From Bacteroidota bacterium (GTDB lineage Bacteria; Bacteroidota; Bacteroidia; Chitinophagales; Chitinophagaceae), in NCBI GenBank assembly GCA_023416995.1, contig JAEZGI010000037.1:1-36661 (forward strand): a stretch of 36,661 nt of DNA. The letters run 5' to 3'. How positions within the stretch are numbered: position 1 is the stretch's first letter; each line of letters opens with the position of its first letter. This document shows, piece after piece, positions 7,400-16,000 of the stretch. The notes beneath the pieces were generated by a model that made no database searches, was not told where the DNA came from, and worked only from the letters and a program-made list of their open reading frames with translations. A program made the position numbers and the translations under genes.

Positions 7400-9016
7400 T
7401 CAGAACTGAACTTTGGCTTTTTTAAAAGCGGAAAGCTGATCCAGGTATTTGTTCAGTTGAGTTAAACTGTTTGCGTTTTTATCAACAAGATTCAATTCAA
7501 CATCATAATTCACAGAACCGTTTTTAACTCTTCCCCCGGTCATCAGTACATCCTTCCACATGCTGATGCTTGCATCAAGTGCACGTTGGGCGGTAGTATC
7601 AGAGATTCCCGCGTTGGCTGAATTCATCAGGTATTGGAAATCGATATAGGCTCCGAAAGGATGACCGCTTATACGCGAAGCAAATGGCTGCTTTGTTCCG
7701 TTTCCGGTTAAAAATTGAGTGACCTGTGTCTCGGTGTTACCTGCCACAAACCAATCATTATCTATTTTATAGGTTATTGAAGGGAATGCATCGGTAATGC
7801 CTTGCTGGCCAAGCTGAGCTGATATTGCACCAACCATTTTGTCAAAAGCGGGACGGTCGTTAATAGATGTTGCAAATAAAAACTTCATATCAGTACCGCC
7901 AGATTTAGTAGCCGTTGGTTCGCCGGAATCGTTCCGTTGGTTGCCCAGCGAATCTTTTTTAAACTGCACGTCGGTAACCGCTATAACCAGGTCGCCCTTG
8001 TTAGCTTTTACAAACTCGTCCATTGTATACCCGATTTGTTGCAGATAACCATTCAGCGCACCGTCGAATCCAACTAATTTGAGGAATTCGCGCAAACCTT
8101 CGGGCGGATAGTTCATAACAAAAGCCGCCGCAACATCTTGTGATGGAATGCGATTTACAACATCGGCAGCAACATCTTTTGAAGGATACTTCTCCATCAC
8201 CTTCAACACTTCTTTGCTAAAGAACTGTTTGGTCTTCATGCTTATTTTTCCATTCTCAAAATTGAGTGTCATGCCGGTTGCGTTTTTATCAAACAGTGCA
8301 TTTACTTTTAGCATACCTATCATACCGGCAGCCATGCCACCATAAGTTTGTTCATTGTTCATCCAGATATGCAGATCACCGTCTTCTTTCATGGTTGCCG
8401 CATACCGGTCATCTTTGTACATACTTTGATCGGAAGGCAAATCATATAACACAGTAGCAAACATCTGGAGGCTGTCGGCAGGGAAAGAATATGGTTCCAT
8501 AGATGAACCGAAAGATGCAAAAGGACTGGCCATACCCGGCGCATTCATTATATACACAAATCGTTTTTCGTTCCAGCTAAGTACACCGTTGCCCCTCAAC
8601 TTCATAATGTTAAGATCACCGCCGCGTGTTACAGAAGCGTCTTTATTCATTTGCTTGTTGAAATTCTGAAACGCTTCAGTGTCATTAACCGAACCTTCAA
8701 AAACCATGTAAGCGCCACGGCCCTGTTTTTTCACAAAGAACACCATGTCTTCCTGCACATTGATCCCTGAACTGCCGGGATCGTCCATCAGTTTGCGGGC
8801 AAGGCTGTCATCAGCTTCTGCATACATATCGCTGAACCACCTGGTTTGTTTGATTTCGTTCCAGGACAGTTTTTTTGAAAGGGATCCTGCGTTGATATGA
8901 ACAACGATAGAAGCGTCTTTGGGAACCGGCGGGCCGGCTTTGTCGCTTCTTCCGCAGGAGACGGCTACTATTGCAATCGCCGCAATCATGGTCCTGGTAA
9001 AGAGGTTGAATTTCAT
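7400..9016 (-). CDS. DUF4836 family lipoprotein
   Basis: The 538-residue protein starts with a lipoprotein signal peptide (MKFNLFTRTMIAAIAIVAVSC, acylated Cys 21). It is followed by PPVPKDASIVVHINAGSLSKKLSW, the hallmark opening of DUF4836 proteins of Bacteroidota. The rest is a long soluble beta/alpha region with no recognisable catalytic motif. The molecular role of the family is not known; it is probably anchored in the periplasm or at the outer membrane. It lies 19 bp downstream of hisS on the same strand and ends at a strong terminator, so it is likely the last gene of the phosphatase-hisS-DUF4836 run. Confidence 0.85.
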   Translation of the reverse strand: MKFNLFTRTMIAAIAIVAVSCGRSDKAGPPVPKDASIVVHINAGSLSKKLSWNEIKQTRWFSDMYAEADDSLARKLMDDPGSSGINVQEDMVFFVKKQGRGAYMVFEGSVNDTEAFQNFNKQMNKDASVTRGGDLNIMKLRGNGVLSWNEKRFVYIMNAPGMASPFASFGSSMEPYSFPADSLQMFATVLYDLPSDQSMYKDDRYAATMKEDGDLHIWMNNEQTYGGMAAGMIGMLKVNALFDKNATGMTLNFENGKISMKTKQFFSKEVLKVMEKYPSKDVAADVVNRIPSQDVAAAFVMNYPPEGLREFLKLVGFDGALNGYLQQIGYTMDEFVKANKGDLVIAVTDVQFKKDSLGNQRNDSGEPTATKSGGTDMKFLFATSINDRPAFDKMVGAISAQLGQQGITDAFPSITYKIDNDWFVAGNTETQVTQFLTGNGTKQPFASRISGHPFGAYIDFQYLMNSANAGISDTTAQRALDASISMWKDVLMTGGRVKNGSVNYDVELNLVDKNANSLTQLNKYLDQLSAFKKAKVQF

Positions 9017-9035
9017 GAAAAGGTTTGTTTAAGTG

Positions 9036-10406
9036 TTATATAAAAGCAAAGTCTTTTAATGCCGAAATCGGGATCGTTTGCTGAGTTCTGTTCACCATAT
9101 GTCTCACAACACACGAATTTGTTTCAAGTTCCTGTGTGCCTATTATGACAGCATATGGAATTGATTTTTTTTCTGCGTATTTGAATTGTTTGTCGAGTTT
9201 GACCTGATCGGGATAAATTTCGCAGGCAATACCTGAAGCCCTTAACGTGGACATCGCAGCAAATGCTGTCTGTGCTTCGGTTTCGCCCAGATTAAAGAAC
9301 AATACATTGGTCCCGGTCTGAACATCAGCAGGAAAAAGCTGCAACTCTTCCAGCACATCATAAATGCGGTCGACCCCAAAAGAAATACCAACACCCGGAA
9401 TACCACTTACACCAAAAAGACCAGTGAGGTCATCATATCGTCCGCCACCACCGATGCTTCCCATCTGTACGCCCACCGCTTTAACTTCAAAAATTACCCC
9501 GGTGTAATAGTCAAGTCCACGTGCAAGTGTAAAATCAACAACCACTGAATCGGGATAAGTTGTTGCCGGATATTCAAGAATAAATTTTAGTTCGTTTAAC
9601 CCCGCATCTGTGTTGTCTGAAGGAATCAGTGCAGCGAGTTGTTGCAGTTTGTCATTATTTGTTCCGTCAATTGACAGATAAGCAACAATAGTAGATACCT
9701 GTGTTTCATCGAGGCCGCGTTGTAATAGTTCTTCCTTTACTTTATCGATACCTACCTTGTCAAGTTTATCGATAGCGATGGTGATGTCAGTTAATTTAGC
9801 TGAGCCGCCGCATGCTTCGGCAAGTGCCGCGAGTATCTTGCGACTATTGATTTTAATCTGCACGGGTATTCCCAGCTTCGCGAACACGAGTGCGTATATA
9901 TTCGCCAGTTCAACCTCGTTGATGAGACTTTTACTACCTACAACATCAGCGTCGCATTGTACAAACTCGCGGTATCTTCCCCGCTGTGGCCGGTCGGCGC
10001 GCCATACGGGTTGGATCTGGTAACGTTTGAAAGGCATGGCAAGCTGCCCGTGATTCATGGCAACGTACCGGGCAAACGGGATAGTAAGATCATATTTAAG
10101 GGCACGTTCGGTTAAACGACTGTCGTTTTTGCCCTGCAATACCTGTTGAAAACCTAAATTAGCTTTCTCACTATTTTTCGGATCGTTCAATCCGTTGTTG
10201 AGCACTTTGAAAATCAACTTATCACCTTCCTCTCCGTATTTACCCATAAGGGTATCAAGATTCTCCATAGCCGGCGTTTCAAGCGGTTGAAAGCCATGTA
10301 ACTCAAAAACCTGGCGGATCGTATTAAATATATAAGAGCGCTTTCTTACAACCCCGGGTCCAAAATCGCGCATGCCCTGAGGTACTGAAACTTTTATACT
10401 CATCAA
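9036..10406 (-). CDS. hisS: Histidyl-tRNA synthetase
   Basis: Class II aminoacyl-tRNA synthetase that charges tRNA-His. In 456 residues it shows motif 2 (WRADRPQRGRYREF, 135-148) and the histidine-specific motifs RGLDYYTG (296-303) and GGGRYDDL (320-327). Motif 3 is PGVGISFGVDR (337-347), followed by the C-terminal anticodon-binding domain from about 365. Compared with E. coli HisRS it carries a somewhat longer segment around residues 65-100, before the LRPELT-equivalent. The start could be either of two adjacent Met codons. It follows the phosphatase gene after 68 bp and is closely followed by DUF4836. Confidence 0.97.
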   Translation of the reverse strand: MMSIKVSVPQGMRDFGPGVVRKRSYIFNTIRQVFELHGFQPLETPAMENLDTLMGKYGEEGDKLIFKVLNNGLNDPKNSEKANLGFQQVLQGKNDSRLTERALKYDLTIPFARYVAMNHGQLAMPFKRYQIQPVWRADRPQRGRYREFVQCDADVVGSKSLINEVELANIYALVFAKLGIPVQIKINSRKILAALAEACGGSAKLTDITIAIDKLDKVGIDKVKEELLQRGLDETQVSTIVAYLSIDGTNNDKLQQLAALIPSDNTDAGLNELKFILEYPATTYPDSVVVDFTLARGLDYYTGVIFEVKAVGVQMGSIGGGGRYDDLTGLFGVSGIPGVGISFGVDRIYDVLEELQLFPADVQTGTNVLFFNLGETEAQTAFAAMSTLRASGIACEIYPDQVKLDKQFKYAEKKSIPYAVIIGTQELETNSCVVRHMVNRTQQTIPISALKDFAFI

Positions 10407-10474
10407 TTAAATGCTTTAACCGCGTTTCCCGGTGCAGGGGGCAGTTGATTATAGGTAGAAAAATATTTGAATTG

Positions 10475-10939
10475 TTACGTGTGTTGCGGATATTTTTGAA
10501 TGATATGGTCACAGGCCGTCTCAATCATCCGGTAAACATCGTGATAACCAGGCTCGGGGCCGTACCAGGGATCAGGCACATCCATTTTTTTGCCTGGGTA
10601 CACCTCATCCATCAGAAATCTCACCTTAGCTGCGTCATAGTGTTTCCCCGCAAGGGCTTTCATTTCATGAACCACTTCATCTGCCATCACATATATGATA
10701 TCGTACCGGTCAAAATCTTTAGCGGTGAAATGTCTTGCCCGCTGGTTGCAGATATCAATGCCATTTAGCCTGGCTACTTTTTGAGATAAGCGGTGAGGTG
10801 CTTCTCCTACGTGATATCCATTCGTTCCGGCACTTTCGATTACCCAGTTTTTCCCGGCCGCTGCTGCTTTGTGTTTTAAAATACCTTCTGCAAGCGGGCT
10901 TCGGCAGATATTACCGAGGCAAACCATTAAAATCTTCAT
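10475..10939 (-). CDS. Low-molecular-weight protein tyrosine phosphatase
   Basis: The 154-residue cytoplasmic enzyme has the phosphate-binding loop CLGNICRS (Cys 7, Arg 13) at the very N-terminus. The general-acid Asp sits in DPWYG (about 123). Both are diagnostic of the LMW-PTP/arsenate-reductase fold family. The intact P-loop serine and DPWY acid loop favour phosphatase rather than arsenate reductase. It is first in a minus-strand run with hisS. A TATCTTTG -7-like box lies 5 bp upstream of the ATG. No tyrosine kinase gene is nearby. Confidence 0.93.
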   Translation of the reverse strand: MKILMVCLGNICRSPLAEGILKHKAAAAGKNWVIESAGTNGYHVGEAPHRLSQKVARLNGIDICNQRARHFTAKDFDRYDIIYVMADEVVHEMKALAGKHYDAAKVRFLMDEVYPGKKMDVPDPWYGPEPGYHDVYRMIETACDHIIQKYPQHT

Positions 10940-10944
10940 AACTG

Positions 10945-10952
10945 CAAAGATA
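10945..10952 (-). promoter_or_regulatory. Candidate -7 box for the phosphatase gene
   Basis: Minus-strand TATCTTTG is an exact TAnnTTTG match only 5 bp before the start codon. A matching -33 element was not found. Confidence 0.35.
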
Positions 10953-11130
10953 GACGGCTGCCCCCATTTGCGCCAGCGTGTTTTAACTTTTCATGTTATG
11001 GAATCGGCCCTTTGAAACATCTTTATGATATGTTGCGACGCAGCTTGCCGGCTATGGCAGACATATATAAAAATCTAATGCGAGCAAAAAGATTGAGAGT
11101 AAGGCATTAAAATCACTCTAATCTCTAAAG

Positions 11131-11160
11131 TTTGCACAATAATTTTTCACTGTAATTTCT
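11131..11160 (+). promoter_or_regulatory. Possible promoter for the small membrane protein-PstS-TPR unit
   Basis: TTTG at 11131-11134 is followed after 18 bp by TAATTTCT (11153-11160), two bases off the -7 consensus. It is positioned 32 bp before the ATG at 11192. The remainder of the 252-bp divergent gap (10940-11191) shows no gene. Confidence 0.3.
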
Positions 11161-11191
11161 TAACTTGCCCGAACCCCTGAAAAAAACTAAT

Positions 11192-11449
11192 ATGAGCGAT
11201 TTTGAGCAAAGACAGCAATCTGACTATGAAAGTCGGAAACTGAAGGCGTATATCACCAGGAGGTCGCTGATGGATTATGGGATGGGGGTGATTTATTTTG
11301 CACTCGGCGGTTTTTTTTTGCTGTCCGAACAATTTGGCATCATTCTAGAATTTCCACCAGCACCATTCTCCTACTTTTTTGGTGGTCTATGTATCCTTTA
11401 CGGCATTTTCAGGTTTTACCGGGGGTACCGGAAAAATTATACTTATTGA
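11192..11449 (+). CDS. Small two-helix membrane protein
   Basis: An 85-residue protein of unknown function. A charged N-terminus (MSDFEQRQQSDYESRKLKAY) precedes two hydrophobic segments, about 28-46 and 59-76, and a basic tail. The ATG at 11192 is chosen over a TTG nine codons earlier. Its TGA is immediately followed by the ATG of the PstS-like gene with no gap, so the two are translationally linked. The context suggests an inner-membrane partner of the neighbouring lipoprotein and TPR protein, but this is inference only. Confidence 0.75.
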   Translation: MSDFEQRQQSDYESRKLKAYITRRSLMDYGMGVIYFALGGFFLLSEQFGIILEFPPAPFSYFFGGLCILYGIFRFYRGYRKNYTY

Positions 11450-12391
11450 ATGAAGCATGATAAACAGACCCTGAAAAAGGGATCTATATATTTATTTATA
11501 GTGGCAACGCTGTTTGCGTTCAGCGCTTGTGGCGGTGGCGGCACAAGCAATGCCACGCGTGAAACGCTAACAAGCGGCACCATCCGGGTAAGTGCTGATG
11601 AATCGTTCAAACCTGTGATTGATTCACAGGTGAAGGTTTTTGAAGCGCAGCATCCCGGGGCGAAGATTATAGTAGATTACAAACCGGAGGCGGAATGTCT
11701 TCGGGATCTCACCAACGACAGTGTACGGATGGTGATTGTGACCCGGGGTCTTTCCCAGGACGAAGAAAGACTCATGACGGAGAAATACAGATTCAAACCC
11801 CGTTTTGGTTCTTTGGCCCTTGATGCAGTAGCAGTTATTCTTAACAATAAAGCTACTGACACCACTTTTAAAATGACAGACCTCGAAGCGATGGTTCGGG
11901 GCACCAGTTCTTATAAATATAAAGTACTGCTCGACGGCACCAGTGCCACCAGCACCGTACGGTTTGTGCGTGACAGCATTTTAAAAGGTGAAAATCTTAG
12001 TAAAAATGTGGTTGCTGCTGCCGATAGCCGTGGAGTAATTCAGTATGTGTCTACACACAATGATGCAATTGGCATGATAGGTGTTAGTTGGATAGGTAAC
12101 CGCGAAGACTCATCCCAACTGAGTTTCCTTGAAAGCGTTAAACTTGCGCAAATCGAGTGCCGGGGGTGTACCGGAACCTATGTTCAACCTTACCAGGCTA
12201 ATATCGCCATGAAAAGATACCCTATGGTCCGCCCTTTGTATTATATTCTGAAAGAAAATTTTGAAGGACTTGGCAGCGGATTCGCTAATTTTCTCATCTA
12301 CGAGAAAGGACAGTTGATATTCAGTAGGTCTTATTTGTTACCGACGAGGATGCAATTTGATGTGAGAACAGTCAATATTTCAGAAGATTAG
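11450..12391 (+). CDS. PstS-like substrate-binding lipoprotein
   Basis: The 313-residue protein has a lipoprotein signal (hydrophobic helix about 12-25, lipobox FSAC, Cys 27). It then has a PBP-like fold resembling phosphate-binding PstS proteins: GTIRVSADESFKPVIDSQVKVF at the start, and DGTSATSTVRF where PstS has its phosphate-binding loop. No pstC, pstA, pstB or phoU genes are adjacent, so a role in classical phosphate uptake is doubtful. In other Bacteroidota, PstS-like proteins of this type are, as I recall, often encoded next to exbB-exbD-tonB and a TPR protein. Here the TPR gene follows and the TonB cluster is 20 kb away. Confidence 0.82.
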   Translation: MKHDKQTLKKGSIYLFIVATLFAFSACGGGGTSNATRETLTSGTIRVSADESFKPVIDSQVKVFEAQHPGAKIIVDYKPEAECLRDLTNDSVRMVIVTRGLSQDEERLMTEKYRFKPRFGSLALDAVAVILNNKATDTTFKMTDLEAMVRGTSSYKYKVLLDGTSATSTVRFVRDSILKGENLSKNVVAAADSRGVIQYVSTHNDAIGMIGVSWIGNREDSSQLSFLESVKLAQIECRGCTGTYVQPYQANIAMKRYPMVRPLYYILKENFEGLGSGFANFLIYEKGQLIFSRSYLLPTRMQFDVRTVNISED

Positions 12392-12449
12392 AATGCGGTA
12401 ACCGATTAATAAAACATAAATAATTACAAACACTAAACAGGAATCGACA

Positions 12450-14156
12450 ATGATGAAACGATCGTTCAGTCTGGTAGTAGCATTAGCCTTTGCGGGCAGT
12501 GCTCTTTTTGCTCAGAATGTTGAGCAAGGAAAAAAGTTTTTGTATTATGAACGATACAAAAGCGCTCAGGAAACATTTGAAAAAATCCTGGCCTCAAATC
12601 CAAACAACCTGGAAGCAGTGTATTGGTTGGGCCAGTCTTTATTAGATAAAAAAAATACGGTGTCCAGAGATACTGCGGCTGCAAAAGCCCTGTATCAAAA
12701 GCACCTGGCTCAAAACGGCAATGCGCCATTGTTGCTTGCCGGTATGGGTCAGATAGAATTAACAGAAGGCAAAACAAGTGAAGCCCGTCAGCGTTTTGAA
12801 ACCGCATTGAACCTTACCAAAAACAAGGATGTTGAGGTGTTTAATGCAGTTGCCCGCGCTAATGTTGAAGCAAAACAGGGTGACCCTAAATATGCCATAG
12901 AGAAACTGAACCAGGCAACACAGGTACGTAAGTTTAATAACCCTGAAACCTATATGTTGATGGGAGAAGCTTACCGGGTGTTGATTGATGGTGGTAACGC
13001 TGTTACTTCGTTCAATAAAGCTTTGGAACTTGATCCAAAACTTGCAGCAGCAAAACATAATATCGGCCGGGTATATCTTACTCAAAACAACCCCGATTAT
13101 TTTTTACCTGCTTTTGAGGATGCTATAAAAATTGATCCTGCATATGCACCTACTTACTATGCTTTGTATTACTATTGGTACTTCCGTGATGTAAACAAAG
13201 CTGCTACCTACCTCGATCAGTATGTTGCCAACAGTGATCAGGGGCCTGAGCAGGAGTACGCAAAAGCAGACTTATTATACGCTTCCAGCAAATTTGCTGA
13301 AGCTAAAACAAGGGCAAACGAGTTGATCAGTCAATTGGGCGACAAAGTGGCTCCAAGAATGTATCGTATGCTTGCTTATGTAAACGATACGCTGGGTGAC
13401 CTTGCAGGTGCAAAACAGGCAATGAACACGTTCCTTTCTAAAGCAGCTCCGGAAGATATCCTGCCTACCGATTACGAAGAACTTGCAAATATTGCGGCTA
13501 AAACACCAGGCAGTGAATCTGAAGCGTTCACTTATATACAACAGGCAATCGATGCCGATACTGCAGTAGCCAACAAGGTGAAATTTATCAATAAGGCTGC
13601 TGACCTGGCTAAAAAGCTGGGCGACCGTAACCAGGAAGCAAGATTCCTTGGCATTGCTTACAGACTGGATCCAGATCCATCTCAGACTGCCCTGTATTAT
13701 TGGGGTATGGCAAATTACCAGGCTAAAAACCTGCAACAGGCCGACAGTATCTTCTGTAATGTATATCAGACAAAATATCCGGGCGAGATCTATGGTTATC
13801 TCTGGTGCGCAAGAACAGCGGTGTTGAAAGATACTACCTTGCAACAAGGGGTGCATATTGATCCTTACAAACGTCTTGTTTCTTATACAGATACACTTCC
13901 GGATTCAACACGTACCAAGTTCAAAAACTTCATCATCGAGTCGCACACATACATTGCTCAGTATTATGCAAACGTTGCAAAACAGAATGATTCTGCCATA
14001 GCATCGCTTGAAAAAATACTGGAAATCGATCCTACAAAAACTGAAATCGCAGCTGTTATTGAACAATTGAAGAAGCCGGCCAAACAACCAGCCGCCTCTT
14101 CAACAAGGCAGCCGGCCACCAAACCACCTTCCACTAAGAAGGCGGGAACAAAGTAG
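12450..14156 (+). CDS. Secreted TPR-repeat protein
   Basis: This 568-residue protein has a cleavable signal peptide (MMKRSFSLVVALAFAGSALFAQ). It is followed by tetratricopeptide-like helical pairs over most of its length, for example around residues 22-50, 88-140, 155-200 and the final unit near 505-540 (IASLEKILEIDPTKTEIA). The tail is Lys, Pro, Ser and Thr rich and likely disordered. TPRs act as protein-binding scaffolds, so a periplasmic assembly or scaffold role is likely. It is the last gene of the unit that begins at 11192, and a strong terminator follows 33 bp after the stop. Confidence 0.85.
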   Translation: MMKRSFSLVVALAFAGSALFAQNVEQGKKFLYYERYKSAQETFEKILASNPNNLEAVYWLGQSLLDKKNTVSRDTAAAKALYQKHLAQNGNAPLLLAGMGQIELTEGKTSEARQRFETALNLTKNKDVEVFNAVARANVEAKQGDPKYAIEKLNQATQVRKFNNPETYMLMGEAYRVLIDGGNAVTSFNKALELDPKLAAAKHNIGRVYLTQNNPDYFLPAFEDAIKIDPAYAPTYYALYYYWYFRDVNKAATYLDQYVANSDQGPEQEYAKADLLYASSKFAEAKTRANELISQLGDKVAPRMYRMLAYVNDTLGDLAGAKQAMNTFLSKAAPEDILPTDYEELANIAAKTPGSESEAFTYIQQAIDADTAVANKVKFINKAADLAKKLGDRNQEARFLGIAYRLDPDPSQTALYYWGMANYQAKNLQQADSIFCNVYQTKYPGEIYGYLWCARTAVLKDTTLQQGVHIDPYKRLVSYTDTLPDSTRTKFKNFIIESHTYIAQYYANVAKQNDSAIASLEKILEIDPTKTEIAAVIEQLKKPAKQPAASSTRQPATKPPSTKKAGTK

Positions 14157-14188
14157 CGATCACACTTATAATGAATAATTTATAAACG

Positions 14189-14220
14189 ATCCCTCCCACG
14201 AACAGTGGGGGGGATTTTAT
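14189..14220 (+). terminator. Rho-independent terminator after the TPR gene
   Basis: Arms ATCCCTCCCAC (14189-14199) and GTGGGGGGGAT (14205-14215) pair over 11 bp with one G-T wobble around a 5-nt loop. TTTATTTT follows. It separates the TPR unit from the nuo operon. Confidence 0.85.
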
Positions 14221-14241
14221 TTTCCAATTTGCACAAAGCGA

Positions 14242-14272
14242 TTTGGAATGTCACCACACTGTCTTATTTTTG
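14242..14272 (+). promoter_or_regulatory. Promoter of the nuo operon
   Basis: TTTG (14242-14245), exactly 19 bp of spacer, then TATTTTTG (14265-14272). This is a complete match to the Bacteroidota primary-sigma promoter. The predicted start near 14279 leaves a leader of about 20 nt before nuoA. An imperfect 11-bp inverted repeat (14222-14232 with 14238-14248, 9 of 11 positions paired) overlaps the -33 element and could be an operator. Confidence 0.7.
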
Positions 14273-14297
14273 CGCCTAAATCTTTAAGCGGGTTATT

Positions 14298-14705
14298 ATG
14301 ATGTACCTCTTACAAGCCTCAACCGCCGCCGCTCAACATCCTGATAGTTCTTTCTGGTACTTTCCTATTGCCCTCCAATTACTTTTTGCACTTGTCCTGG
14401 TAGGGGGTATAATGACAGTAACCCATTTTCTGGGTCCAAAACGGAAAACAGCAGACAAACTTGCGACTTTTGAGAGTGGAATTGAGAGTATTGGTAATGC
14501 AAGGCAGCCGATTGCAATAAAATACTTCCTTGTAGCGATATTGTTCGTGTTGTTTGATGTTGAGGTGATTTTCTTTTATCCATACGCCATCAACTTCCGG
14601 GAACTGGGCTGGAACGCCTTTTTCGCGGTTCTGATGTTTGTTGGATTTTTCCTTGCAGGGTTCACCTATATCGTTAAAAAAGGTGCACTTAAATGGGAAG
14701 ATTAA
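14298..14705 (+). CDS. nuoA: NADH-quinone oxidoreductase subunit A
   Basis: Small membrane subunit of complex I (135 residues, three membrane helices at about 22-42, 75-97 and 104-127). The family block KYFLVAILFVLFDVEVIFFYP, containing the acidic residues of the E-channel region, is present, as is the preceding ESGIESIGNARQPIAIK loop. It opens the nuo operon directly behind the promoter. Two adjacent ATG codons (14298 and 14301) are both possible starts. A 155-bp gap with a hairpin separates it from nuoB, the widest gap of the operon. Confidence 0.95.
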   Translation: MMYLLQASTAAAQHPDSSFWYFPIALQLLFALVLVGGIMTVTHFLGPKRKTADKLATFESGIESIGNARQPIAIKYFLVAILFVLFDVEVIFFYPYAINFRELGWNAFFAVLMFVGFFLAGFTYIVKKGALKWED

Positions 14706-14782
14706 GACGGTAGAATTTTGACAGGATTTTAATAGAAAATGGAGGATCCTGAGGTAGATGGGCATTGATTTTTAACAACTTT

Positions 14783-14828
14783 CGGGCTGCCCGGATGTTA
14801 TAAAAAAGAGGGCGTTAGCCCGGTTTTT
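14783..14828 (+). terminator. Hairpin with T-run between nuoA and nuoB (possible attenuator)
   Basis: CGGGCTGCCC (14783-14792) pairs with GGGC (14810-14813) and AGCCCG (14817-14822), leaving a 3-nt bulge and a 17-nt loop. GTTTTTCATTTTC follows. It looks like an imperfect intrinsic terminator and, inside an operon, could act as an attenuator or mRNA processing site. Confidence 0.45.
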
Positions 14829-14860
14829 CATTTTCAAAAGATCAATTAAAAAATTAAGAA

Positions 14861-15436
14861 ATGCGTCCAGTTCAATATAATCTTACGGGAGAGAGAAATA
14901 TCAAACTCGTGCAGGAAGGACCCGAAGGCTATTCGGGAGAAGGGTTTTTTACGACCACGCTTGACAAGGTAGTCGGCCTGGCCAGAAAAAATTCTATCTG
15001 GCCACTGCCTTTTGCTACTTCGTGCTGCGGAATTGAGTTTATGGCCACCATGGCTGCAAACTATGATATGTCGAGGTTCGGCTCCGAACGTATGGCTTTT
15101 TCACCCCGTCAGTGTGACCTGATGATGGTGATGGGTACAATCGCTAAGAAAATGGGCCCGGTAGTAAAACAAGTGTACTTGCAGATGGCTGAACCAAGAT
15201 GGGTACTCGCAATGGGTGCCTGCGCTTCGAGCGGTGGCATATTTGACACTTATAGTGTATTGCAGGGTATCGACCAGATCATCCCGGTAGATGTGTATGT
15301 GCCTGGTTGCCCTCCAAGACCCGAAGCTGTGATAGATGGGTTTATGCGTGTGCAGGACCTGGTAGGGAAAGAAAGCCTGAGACGCAGAAACGGCGAGCGA
15401 TACAAGGAACTAATGGAAAGTTACGGAATCCAATAA
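14861..15436 (+). CDS. nuoB: NADH-quinone oxidoreductase subunit B
   Basis: Peripheral-arm subunit of complex I that holds the terminal [4Fe-4S] cluster N2, which passes electrons to quinone. All four ligands are visible: the adjacent Cys pair C55-C56 (CCGIEF), C121 (GACASSGG) and C150 (VPGCPPRPEA). The 191-residue length is normal. The N-terminal stretch before residue 30 is variable in the family. It is followed by nuoC after 39 bp. Confidence 0.97.
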   Translation: MRPVQYNLTGERNIKLVQEGPEGYSGEGFFTTTLDKVVGLARKNSIWPLPFATSCCGIEFMATMAANYDMSRFGSERMAFSPRQCDLMMVMGTIAKKMGPVVKQVYLQMAEPRWVLAMGACASSGGIFDTYSVLQGIDQIIPVDVYVPGCPPRPEAVIDGFMRVQDLVGKESLRRRNGERYKELMESYGIQ

Positions 15437-15475
15437 CGATCAAAACTGACCAGCTTAAACCGCAGAGAACTTACG

Positions 15476-15979
15476 ATGACTTTAACCAACGATCATATAA
15501 AATCCAAACTATCAGAAAAATTTGGTGATCAACTGACGAACTTCGAAGAGCCTTTTGGACTGCTTACTTTTGAGGCGCCCAAAGATTTAAATCTTAAGGT
15601 GCTTCAATTCCTTTACGACGATCCTGAATTAGCATTCACCTTCCTTACTGATATCTGTGCGGTACACTATCCCGATAATGCCGGCCGCGAGCTTGCAATA
15701 GTTTATCATCTGCACAATCTTGTTGCAAACGTCCGGATACGATTCAAAATTTTCACGGATATCAATACGCCGGATGTCTATACCGCAGTACAGTTATTTT
15801 CTTCCGCAAACTGGATGGAGAGAGAGACTTATGACTTTTACGGTGTCAACTTTGTTGGTCACCCGAATCTCAAAAGGATCCTGAATGTTGATGAGATGGA
15901 TTACTTCCCGATGCGAAAGGAATTTCCGTTGGAGGACCAGACGCGTATTGACAAAGACGATGATATGTTCGGAAGATAA
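15476..15979 (+). CDS. nuoC: NADH-quinone oxidoreductase subunit C
   Basis: The 30-kDa-type subunit of the complex I connecting module, here a separate 167-residue protein rather than fused to NuoD as in E. coli. The family signature is seen at ERETYDFYGVNFVGHPNLKR followed by FPMRKEFPLEDQ near the C-terminus. It carries no cofactor and docks NuoB and NuoD. It lies 39 bp after nuoB and 21 bp before nuoD. Confidence 0.95.
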   Translation: MTLTNDHIKSKLSEKFGDQLTNFEEPFGLLTFEAPKDLNLKVLQFLYDDPELAFTFLTDICAVHYPDNAGRELAIVYHLHNLVANVRIRFKIFTDINTPDVYTAVQLFSSANWMERETYDFYGVNFVGHPNLKRILNVDEMDYFPMRKEFPLEDQTRIDKDDDMFGR

Positions 15980-16000
15980 AGCTTAAATCAAATTATTATA

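Noticed and set aside
13275..13856. 193-codon minus-strand frame antisense to the TPR gene
   Set aside because: It has no family resemblance and opposes a gene with a signal peptide, TPR repeats and a matching terminator.
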